The position numbers were made by a program, and so were the translations under genes. Of a stretch of 17,244 nucleotides of DNA, positions 1-6,286 are shown piece after piece. Source of the stretch: JBPOHE01 sp052035915 (GTDB lineage Bacteria > Pseudomonadota > Gammaproteobacteria > Chromatiales > Chromatiaceae); NCBI GenBank assembly GCA_052035915.1, contig JBPOHE010000073.1, positions 1 through 17,244 on the forward strand. The letters are read 5' to 3'. The notes beneath the pieces were generated by a model that saw nothing but the letters and a program-made list of their open reading frames with translations, had not been told where the DNA came from and did no database searches. How positions within the stretch are numbered: the first letter of the stretch is position 1; every line of letters starts with the position of its first letter.

Positions 1-113
1 ACGCTTCTTTCAGGCTGGCCTCGCGGCTTCCCCCTTGCGCTTCTCTACGGTTGTCGTCACTCTCTCCGGTAGCCTCCTTTCAGGCTACAAGTCTTGGCCC
101 ATGCCGGGCACAC
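1..113 (-). mobile_element. 5' end of a putative group II intron, truncated by the window edge
   Basis: Read on the minus strand from base 113, the sequence opens GTGTGCCCGGCATGGGC. This fits the group II intron 5' consensus (GTGYG) followed by the small first hairpin of domain I (GCCC-ggcat-GGGC). The next segment is a 7-bp hairpin, GTAGCCT-gaaagg-AGGCTAC (bases 88 to 69), in the position where the well-studied Lactococcus Ll.LtrB intron carries its second domain I hairpin. GA-rich domain I-like sequence then continues to base 1. The intron would run leftwards out of the window, so no reverse transcriptase or domain V can be seen. A 9-bp stem-loop lies just 5' of the proposed splice site, a context some group II introns use as target. 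Family identity rests on motif order and my recollection of the consensus, not on a covariance search. Confidence 0.6.
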
Positions 114-116
114 TAG

Positions 117-144
117 GTCGGGCAAAAGCATCGCGTTGCCCGAC
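117..144. repeat. Perfect 9-bp inverted repeat next to the intron boundary
   Basis: GTCGGGCAA (117-125) pairs perfectly with TTGCCCGAC (136-144) around a 10-base loop. On the minus strand this hairpin ends three bases (CTA) before the proposed group II intron start at 113. It could be a former transcription terminator, part of a recombination site, or the hairpin recognised during intron insertion. There is no T-run after it on either strand, so a working terminator is not supported. Confidence 0.6.
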
Positions 145-160
145 ATTTCATAACAGCTAG

Positions 161-246
161 GTAAGGTACGCACTGCGTACCTTTCCTGTGGATGTGCTCT
201 TTGTTGATTAGCGAATTCCGAAAATGGTAGGCGGTGCATACCTTAC
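161..246. repeat. Nested inverted repeats between the intron and the attC-like site
   Basis: GGTACGCA (165-172) and TGCGTACC (174-181) form a perfect 8-bp palindrome around a single base. In addition gtaaggtacgc (161-171) and gcataccttac (236-246) form an 11-bp inverted repeat with one mismatch, and the outer arm contains the R' box of the attC-like site. The short palindrome has the same layout (GGT.CGC. N .GCG.ACC) as one embedded in metG at 9942-9958, so both may belong to one REP-like family. No gene is supported in 114-239. Confidence 0.5.
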
Positions 247-312
247 GCGGCCAAGCTCAGCCGAACCGGTGGAGCGTAGCGGCGCCGGGTCAGCTGGAGC
301 AACTTGTTAGGC
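240..312 (-). other. attC-like integron recombination site after hicB
   Basis: On the minus strand the site begins with GCCTAAC (312 to 306), an exact R'' core box (RYYYAAC) that contains the hicB stop codon TAA. It then shows AAGTTGCTCCAGCTGACC and, after a short variable loop, CGGTTCGGCTGAGCTT. These arms pair imperfectly, with an unpaired base on one side, as expected for the folded bottom strand of attC. It ends at GTAAGGT (246 to 240), one change from the R' consensus GTTRRRY. Gene-then-attC in the same direction with the stop inside R'' is the standard organisation of an integron gene cassette. The altered R' triplet (GTA instead of GTT) may make the site weak or inactive. No integrase gene is in the window. 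Confidence 0.6.
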
Positions 313-519
313 ATGAACATCCACAAATTCACTGTAGGAATGTGGCTGTGGCACTAACACACCTTCCTCTTTGAGGCCCTCAAGGTGAAACTCGATGGCT
401 TCCTGGATGAGATGCAGAACTTCTTCCTTGGTTTCAGCCACTGCGATGCAGCCAGGAAGATCAGGGACGTATGCCCCGAAACTATTTGGACCTTTCTCTA
501 TGACGACCATGTATCGCAT
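307..519 (-). CDS. hicB: HicB-family antitoxin
   Basis: A 70-residue HicB domain (start MRYMVVIEKGPNSFGAYVPD, then LPGCIAVAETKEEVLHLIQE), the partial RNase H-like fold that binds and blocks the HicA mRNA interferase. The pattern of Y/V-rich strand, D-LPGC turn and E-rich helix (EAIEFHLEGL) is characteristic. There is no added C-terminal DNA-binding domain, so if it represses its own operon it must do so without an obvious helix-turn-helix. The start is well set: AGGAG lies 7-8 bases upstream of the ATG, overlapping the end of hicA, from which hicB is separated by 9 bases. Its TAA stop lies in the R'' box of the attC-like site. HicAB pairs are common passengers of integron cassettes and genomic islands. 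Confidence 0.9.
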   Translation of the reverse strand: MRYMVVIEKGPNSFGAYVPDLPGCIAVAETKEEVLHLIQEAIEFHLEGLKEEGVLVPQPHSYSEFVDVHA

Positions 520-528
520 GTGACTCTC

Positions 529-714
529 CTACTTGAAACCAGCCTGCTTCAACACGCTATTGAGTGTTCCGGGCGGGACATCAACACTGGATTTGCCCGA
601 AACAGTGACCGTCCCCGGCTTCGTCGGATGGTGGAACTGACGGTGGCTGCCTTTCTGACGCACCTGTAACCACCCATCAGCCTCGATCAGCCCAATGAGT
701 TCCTTGACCTTCAT
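529..714 (-). CDS. hicA: HicA-family mRNA interferase toxin
   Basis: A 61-residue protein with the HicA double-stranded-RNA-binding-like fold: MKVKELIGLIEADGWLQVRQ, then KGSHRQFHHP containing the catalytic histidine of the GSHxxF motif, then a TKPGTVTVSG strand and a C-terminal GTLNSVLKQAG helix. HicA cleaves mRNA and is neutralised by HicB encoded just downstream. The frame stays open up to base 798, but family homology begins at the ATG at 714 and the added 28 residues do not look like HicA, so I use 714. No clear Shine-Dalgarno precedes this ATG (nor the one at 738), so the start is inferred from homology. Upstream lie REP-like palindromes and no obvious promoter. Confidence 0.88.
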   Translation of the reverse strand: MKVKELIGLIEADGWLQVRQKGSHRQFHHPTKPGTVTVSGKSSVDVPPGTLNSVLKQAGFK

Positions 715-742
715 ACTTGAAAAATTGCGCGGGGCCATAGGG

Positions 743-865
743 CGCAATAGGCGCTCGCCGTATTGCGTCGCATGGTCCTTGTTTTCCATCCGGCGCAATA
801 CGCTTCGCTATTGCACCCTACAGGGGCTAACGCAAACCTCATAGGGTCGCTACGCGGCCCCCTAT
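743..865. repeat. Cluster of three REP-like palindromes
   Basis: Three hairpin-forming units lie between hicA and the reductase gene. The first is 743-767: CGCAATA GGCG ct CGCC g TATTGCG. The second is near 793-817: a related CGCAATA...TATTGCA pair around a cgcttcgc loop. The third is 841-865: ATAGGG t CGC tac GCG gcc CCCTAT. The first two share the GCGCAATA arm. This is the style of short intergenic REP-type elements repeated in many gammaproteobacterial genomes. The rest of 715-870 shows no coding feature. Confidence 0.6.
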
Positions 866-870
866 CCCCC

Positions 871-1479
871 TCACATCCCATTCTTGAACTTCGGGTGGCT
901 AGTGGTTCCACCGTCGCGCACCTGTCTCAGCGCCAGGGCATAGTCATGCAGGAGGCGCAGGGCAAAGAGGATGCGCTCTCGTAAATAGGGATCCGAGCGG
1001 GGATCGTTTTCCCCTTCCTCGTTCAAAACCCGTTCGACATGACGCACTATGACCTGCTCGGGGATGTAACAGATCCGATTGTTCTTGTAGCTGCTCATGC
1101 GCAGCTCGGCTACCGGATAGGCGCCGCCCTCCCCCGCCGAGACGGCGACGATGAGGGCCGGTTTGTGGGCCAGTTCGCCCTGGCCCCACATGAGGAAAAA
1201 GTTCTTCAGCCCGGAAGGCACCATGCCGTGCCACTCGGGGGAGATGACGACGAAGCCATCGCTGGCGGCCAGCGAGGCGGAAAGCGGCGCCAGCCTTTGC
1301 TGCCACAGAGGATCCTTGGCCATGTCCTGTTCCCACAGCGGCAGGGGAAAATCCGCCAGATCAATGAAGGCGGTCTCATCGCAAAGCTGGTTTTCAAGCA
1401 AGGTGCGCTCGATGAAGCGACCGACCTTGGCGCTCTGGGAGGGACGGCGATGGCTGCCGCTGACGATGGTGATTTTCAT
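871..1479 (-). CDS. NAD(P)H-dependent FMN reductase-like flavoprotein
   Basis: A 202-residue soluble flavodoxin-fold protein of the NADPH-dependent FMN reductase family (ArsH/chromate- and azo-reductase relatives), expected to bind FMN and reduce flavin, quinone or other electron acceptors in the cytoplasm. The N-terminus (MKITIVSGSHRRPSQSAKVG) gives the beta-strand plus phosphate-binding loop. SPEWHGMVPSGLKNFFLMWG around residues 80-99 matches the family segment usually written S.EY....PG.LKNA.D, with W-H where Y-N is common. The C-terminal 30 residues (LRERILFALRLLHDYALALR onward) look helical and extend beyond the basic fold. AGGA about 9 bases before the ATG supports the start. It stands alone, downstream of a MITE-like repeat and oriented like tamA-tamB. 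The physiological substrate cannot be read from sequence. Confidence 0.85.
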   Translation of the reverse strand: MKITIVSGSHRRPSQSAKVGRFIERTLLENQLCDETAFIDLADFPLPLWEQDMAKDPLWQQRLAPLSASLAASDGFVVISPEWHGMVPSGLKNFFLMWGQGELAHKPALIVAVSAGEGGAYPVAELRMSSYKNNRICYIPEQVIVRHVERVLNEEGENDPRSDPYLRERILFALRLLHDYALALRQVRDGGTTSHPKFKNGM

Positions 1480-1570
1480 GTGATTGTCCTTTGAATAGGA
1501 TCAGGACTTGGGGGCATGAGTGGCTGACGCCTGGCATGCCTCAACCCGTTAGCCCAGGTTCTTTGAGCTT

Positions 1571-1658
1571 GTAGGCTGGAGTTGAGGCGCTTGGCGCCGA
1601 AACCCAGCGTTTTGAACCTCATCATGCTGGGTTTCCGCTTCGCTGCAACCCAGCCTAC
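1571..1658. repeat. 88-bp palindromic MITE-like element
   Basis: GTAGGCTG (1571-1578) and CAGCCTAC (1651-1658) are perfect terminal inverted repeats. The next ~15 bases of each arm (TTGAGGCGC... and its partner) are also similar. Inside them a second perfect 9-bp pair, AAACCCAGC (1600-1608) and GCTGGGTTT (1626-1634), makes the whole unit fold on itself. It lies in the 216-base gap between tamB (ending at 1696) and the FMN reductase gene start. Non-coding palindromes with GTAGGCTGGG ends are a common repeat type in Gammaproteobacteria. A folded transcript could also act as an ending structure for tamB, but no T-run is seen. Confidence 0.65.
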
Positions 1659-1695
1659 GGGCGGCTCGATCGTTCCGGCCAGGGCGGGAGAAGGC

Positions 1696-4600
1696 TCAAT
1701 AATCTACCTTCCAGTTGATGCCGAAGGCGGAGCTGGAATCCTGATCGACCGAGGTCTCCACCGACAACTGGCGGCTGATTTCCTTCTCCACCCTGACTTT
1801 ACTGGCGCCACTGCCGAGCCCGCTCTCCACCTCCAGATAGACATCCTCGCGCAGGTATTTGCCGGCCTTGACCGATTTGTTCTCCGAGCCGGCACCGCCC
1901 ATGTCCAGGGTATCCAACCCGAGGGAATCCCGGGCCTTGCCGAGAAAATCCAGGCTGCGACCGCCGCCGGCCAGGGTCTTCACCGCCGCCGCCAGCTTGA
2001 GCGCCTGCAACGCGGAAATATCCTTGACCGAGCGATCGAACAGCAATCGCGCCAGTACCTCGTCCTGGGGCAGGGTCGGCTGGCTCTCCAGGGTCAGCTT
2101 GGGGTTGAGAACCGAGCCCTGGACCGAGAGGATGGCGAGCATATCCCGCCCGGCGGCATCCGCCTTGAGGTTGATGTTGGGGATGGGCGGGCTGCCGCCG
2201 TAGAAATCTATGCTGCCTTCCTGAATCTTGAAGCGCCGGTCGAGAAAATCGAACAACCCGCGCTGCACCCGGAGCTGGCCGGTAATCCGGGGTTCCTGGG
2301 CCTGGCCGGCGATCTCCAGGTTCCCCCGCCACTCCGAATCCAGCCCACGTCCACGGACGAAGGTGCGGGAGGGGATATCGACCTTGATGTCCAGGTTCAC
2401 CGGATAGGCTGGAGCCTTGGACGCCTTATCCGGCTCCTGGCCACCCTTGGCCTTGGCCCGACCGCGGATCTCCTTGACTTCCAACTTGGGTACATCCGGT
2501 CCCACCCGTTCCGGGATGCGGATCTCGGCCTTGTCGATACTGAGATTCCCCTTGGCCTGGGCCCCACGCTGATCTCCAGCCACCGCCAGATGACCGCTGA
2601 GGGTGGCGCTGGCGTCATCGCTACGCACCAGCGTGGCTTGGTCCAGATTGATTTCGGTATTCAGTTGGAAACCTCCAGACGCACTGTCGAGCGTCAGTCC
2701 GCCCTTGGCCTCGATGCGCCCCACCCCACCGTCGTTGGCGCTCAATCGAGTGATATGGGCAGACTGGCCGGACAAGAGGATCTCCAGGTCCAGATCCTTG
2801 ATCAGGGTACCGCTGAGACCGTTTTCATAGAGTCCACGCTGGAGCCGGATGCTTCCTCCCAACTCCGGATTGCCGATACGGCCACCGAGACGGACCGTCG
2901 CCTGCAACGCCCCGGCCAGCTTTTGCTCATCCAGACTGAGAAACCGGCTCAAACGCCCGATATCGGCGTCGGCCTCGAAGCTCCCCTGCAAAGGCGAGCG
3001 TTCATCGAGGCGGAAGTCGAAAGGCTCCAGGGCCAGGCGCATCGGCACCGCGACCTGGAGTCGCGCCGGTTTGTCGGTCAGCCCGGCGATCCCCAGATCG
3101 GCCGCCAATTGCCCGGAAATGAGTTCGGCCTTGGCGGTAACCCGGGCCGGTGGCAGTTTCTTGGCCTCGGCGGTGAGACCCTTGAGACCTTGCACATCGA
3201 GATCGAGCCTGACCTGGGGCTGCGCCTTGGTACCACCGAGATTGACCTTGGCCTTGGCGGTGCCCTCGATCTCGGCCAGCCCCAACTCGGCGAGGAGTTT
3301 CAATGGCAGGGGATCCAACACCAGTTCGGCGTTCAGATCCCGGGCACCCAGACGGCCTTCGGCGCTGAGGCTGGCGCCGGCGAAATCCAGTCCCAGGCGA
3401 CCCAGCCGCAGCTCCTTGTTGGCGCCCGCCGTCAGTTCCACCGGCGCCTTCAACTGGAAGGGCTTGCCTTGCCAAGCTCCGGTCAGGCGCTGCAACAACA
3501 GGCGCTTGTCCTGGCCGACTTGCTGCAACTGGGCGTCGAGATCGACTTTGGTGTTCTTCGGCTGGAGGGCGACGACCTTGGTACTCAAGTCCAGCCGCTG
3601 TAGATCCCCCTTGGCGGTGACCGTCACCGATTCCAAACGATTGTCTCCCTGGGCGATCCCTTTGGCGAGCAGACGCAGATCGAGTCCGGCTAGCGCCTGG
3701 GCGTCGGCGAGGGCGAGATCGGCCTTGACCTCGTCGAGATGGCCGAAATCGCCGCCGAGCGCCGATCCCTTGAGTTGCAGCTTGACCTCTTGGGTCTTGG
3801 GCGCCGCCAGGGCGACCACCAGATCCAGGGCGCCCTTGAGATCTTTGCGTCCACTCCAGAAGTTCAAGGCACCGAGGTCGGCGGCCCGCCCCCGCAGTTC
3901 GCCCTGAACCAGGGCAGTTTTGGTGTCCAGCTTGAATTGGCCTTGCAATTGGGTGGCGGGGGCGCTCAGTCGCAAATTGCTGATGGTCAGGGCCGCCCCT
4001 TGTTGCGCGAAGGCCGTGCTCAGCCCCAGGGCCTGGGACTGGGGTCCCAGACGGATATCCAGCTCGCCCTTGGGATCCTTGGTGAGCTGATCGGCGTTAA
4101 CTCTGGCCTGGAGTTGTTGCAGATCCCGTCCGTCGTATTTCAGACGCTGCCCTTGGAGTTCCAACCTGGCCCGCGGCGCCTGGAGCGTCCCCTCCAGGTC
4201 GAGGTTGGCGACCAATCCCCCGGCGATCGGGATGCCGGCCCCCTTGTCCAGCACCTCCAGCCTGGGCAGGGATACCTGAGTCCGCAGAGCCAGTGGCCCT
4301 TCGGCCAGGGGGACGGCCCCTTGGGCGGTCAGGTCCACTTCCTTGCCCTTGAAGCTCAAGTTGTCCAAATGGAGCCGTTTGTCTTTCAGTTTGGCGTTGG
4401 CGATCAGGACCAGCTCCGGCCCCAGCAAGCCTCCGACGGCCGGCGGCAGACCGTTGAGCTTTCGCGTTCTGATCTCCAGCCGTGCCCCACCGGATGAGGC
4501 CCCCTGGCCGATCTCGGCCTGGGCATTGAGCGAGACACCGCCGCTGACCTTGGCCCCGGCCAGCCCGGCCCAGGGCGCCAGATCGGCGATATCGGCACGC

Positions 4601-6282
4601 AGATCGAGGCTGCCGTCCTGGTTCTGGGGGTTGAGTCGGCCGCTGAGATCCAGGCCGATATTTCCCCCCGCCACCTCGAAGCGCGGGATCTCGATGGGAC
4701 CGGTCGCCGGTACCCGCAGCTCACCCTTCCAGGTCAGGCTGTCCGCGGGGACTTCCGCTCCCGTCTCCAGACCCTTGATCCGCCCCTGGATAGCCATCCC
4801 GACACCGGGAAAGCCTTGGTCCAGGGGGCCGAGGAATTGGCTCTTGACCTGGGTCGCCAGTTCGGCCAGCCGCAACTGGCCGGCCTTGAGCCCATGGCCA
4901 TCCAGGATCAGATCCAGTTTGGGTGACAGCAGCTCGCCGGCGCCGAGCAGTTTGAGCTGGGCGGAACCCGAGAGCGGCTGCCCGATCATGGGCTCCAACC
5001 GGGCGAGATCGGCGACCTTGAGTCCCACCTCCAAACCAAGGCGATTGGCACCGAGATCGGCCTCCGCCTGGGCCGCCAACTCGGCCAGGCTCAGCTTGTC
5101 GGTATTGAGCCCCTCGGCTTCCAGTTTCAGGTTTAGCTTGGGAGACTTGAGGTCACCCTCGCCTTGGAGTCTGAGCCGGGCGGAACCGGCCAGGGGGCGA
5201 CCGACCAGGGGCCGCAACTTGGCGAGATCGCCGATACCCAGCCCCAGATCCAGGGCCACCCGTCCAGTATCGAGGTCGGCCTCCGCACGTCCATCCAGCT
5301 TGGCCAGGGCGGTTTCCAGTTGCAGTTTCCGCAGCACTGGGTGTTGTTCGCCGGCCAACCGAGCGCCTAAGGCAAAGGGGATTTTCTGGCCGATGAGGGC
5401 CGCAATCTTGGGCTCGATCAGACCGGCGGCAGGGGTCAGGGTCCCCTCCAGACCGAAATCCGGGGTTTCGCCCAGGGCCAGGCGCAAGGAGCTGACCAGT
5501 TCGAGCATTCCCGGCAGACTCAGCTTCAGTTCCCCGGGCCAATCGGTGATCGCCCCCCGGCCATGCAACTGCAGCGATAGCGGACCAGTGAGGGGCAGCT
5601 TGGCCAGGCGTTTGACCAGGCCGCCGCTTTCCTCGGCCTCCAGATTCAGCTCCAGGGTCTGATTGGGATCCAGCCCAGCCGCGAGGATGACCTTGGCGGT
5701 ATCCTGATCGAGCCGTCGCAACGCCAGTCGCGCCCGTGCCCCCTCCTTCGAGCCCGCGGTGACCTCTCCATCGAGACCCAGTTGGATCGCCTCGCCCAAC
5801 ACCGGGGCGCCGAGGGCGATGGACGACAGGGCCAGCCTGTCGACCTGGATCAAGGGCAGTCCTTCGGGCAGGCGCAATTCGATCGGCCCCTTGGCGGACT
5901 CCTTGACCGGCGGCGGTTCTACCTTTCCCTGGGTCGGCGGCAGGCGTTCGAGGGCGAAGCGGCGCAGGCTCAATTCCTCGACATGGACACGCCCTTGTAG
6001 CAAGGCCATGGGCTTCCAGGCCAGACGCAGGCCTTCGAGTTCGAGCCAAACCCCCTGCTCGTCGGCAAGGGTCAGATGGTCCAGACCAAAACTGAGGGGC
6101 AGATGGCCCTGCCATCCTTCCAGTTGGATGTTGATCCCCTGCCCTTGCAAGGCGCGCTGGCCCCAGGTCAACAACTGGACCCGCACCGGATCGAGCTGCA
6201 ACAGGGCGAGTACCAACAATACCAGCGCCAGGGGCAGCAACAAGAGCGAGAGGAAGATGAATAGGAGTCGACGCAGCTTCAT
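1696..6282 (-). CDS. tamB: Translocation and assembly module subunit TamB (DUF490)
   Basis: A 1528-residue AsmA/DUF490-type protein, longer than E. coli TamB (about 1259). It has an N-terminal signal anchor (MKLRRLLFIFLSLLLLPLAL, continuing hydrophobic to about residue 30). Over a thousand residues of alternating hydrophobic strand sequence rich in L, A, G and D follow, including self-similar segments in the 340-560 region (LSLAELAAQAEADLG and LRLAELATQVKSQ), as expected for the long lipid-carrying beta-groove. The conserved C-terminal DUF490 domain includes SIDFYGGSPPIPNINLKADA and DEVLARLLFD and ends FGINWKVDY. TamB spans the periplasm from the inner membrane and works with TamA in outer-membrane protein assembly and phospholipid transport. 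It starts 4 bases after the tamA stop with little Shine-Dalgarno, so translation is probably coupled. Long open frames on the opposite strand are shadows. Confidence 0.95.
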   Translation of the reverse strand: MKLRRLLFIFLSLLLLPLALVLLVLALLQLDPVRVQLLTWGQRALQGQGINIQLEGWQGHLPLSFGLDHLTLADEQGVWLELEGLRLAWKPMALLQGRVHVEELSLRRFALERLPPTQGKVEPPPVKESAKGPIELRLPEGLPLIQVDRLALSSIALGAPVLGEAIQLGLDGEVTAGSKEGARARLALRRLDQDTAKVILAAGLDPNQTLELNLEAEESGGLVKRLAKLPLTGPLSLQLHGRGAITDWPGELKLSLPGMLELVSSLRLALGETPDFGLEGTLTPAAGLIEPKIAALIGQKIPFALGARLAGEQHPVLRKLQLETALAKLDGRAEADLDTGRVALDLGLGIGDLAKLRPLVGRPLAGSARLRLQGEGDLKSPKLNLKLEAEGLNTDKLSLAELAAQAEADLGANRLGLEVGLKVADLARLEPMIGQPLSGSAQLKLLGAGELLSPKLDLILDGHGLKAGQLRLAELATQVKSQFLGPLDQGFPGVGMAIQGRIKGLETGAEVPADSLTWKGELRVPATGPIEIPRFEVAGGNIGLDLSGRLNPQNQDGSLDLRADIADLAPWAGLAGAKVSGGVSLNAQAEIGQGASSGGARLEIRTRKLNGLPPAVGGLLGPELVLIANAKLKDKRLHLDNLSFKGKEVDLTAQGAVPLAEGPLALRTQVSLPRLEVLDKGAGIPIAGGLVANLDLEGTLQAPRARLELQGQRLKYDGRDLQQLQARVNADQLTKDPKGELDIRLGPQSQALGLSTAFAQQGAALTISNLRLSAPATQLQGQFKLDTKTALVQGELRGRAADLGALNFWSGRKDLKGALDLVVALAAPKTQEVKLQLKGSALGGDFGHLDEVKADLALADAQALAGLDLRLLAKGIAQGDNRLESVTVTAKGDLQRLDLSTKVVALQPKNTKVDLDAQLQQVGQDKRLLLQRLTGAWQGKPFQLKAPVELTAGANKELRLGRLGLDFAGASLSAEGRLGARDLNAELVLDPLPLKLLAELGLAEIEGTAKAKVNLGGTKAQPQVRLDLDVQGLKGLTAEAKKLPPARVTAKAELISGQLAADLGIAGLTDKPARLQVAVPMRLALEPFDFRLDERSPLQGSFEADADIGRLSRFLSLDEQKLAGALQATVRLGGRIGNPELGGSIRLQRGLYENGLSGTLIKDLDLEILLSGQSAHITRLSANDGGVGRIEAKGGLTLDSASGGFQLNTEINLDQATLVRSDDASATLSGHLAVAGDQRGAQAKGNLSIDKAEIRIPERVGPDVPKLEVKEIRGRAKAKGGQEPDKASKAPAYPVNLDIKVDIPSRTFVRGRGLDSEWRGNLEIAGQAQEPRITGQLRVQRGLFDFLDRRFKIQEGSIDFYGGSPPIPNINLKADAAGRDMLAILSVQGSVLNPKLTLESQPTLPQDEVLARLLFDRSVKDISALQALKLAAAVKTLAGGGRSLDFLGKARDSLGLDTLDMGGAGSENKSVKAGKYLREDVYLEVESGLGSGASKVRVEKEISRQLSVETSVDQDSSSAFGINWKVDY

Positions 6283-6286
6283 GACG

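Noticed and set aside
57..239. A 60-codon minus-strand open frame at the left edge
   Set aside because: It runs across the proposed group II intron boundary at 113 and through two palindromes, has no recognisable domain and no convincing ribosome binding site; open by chance.
1582..3603. A 673-codon plus-strand frame opposite tamB
   Set aside because: It is the complement of a GC-rich, codon-biased gene; the product is low-complexity (Gly/Leu/Gln/Arg-rich) with no family features, while tamB on the other strand has clear domains.
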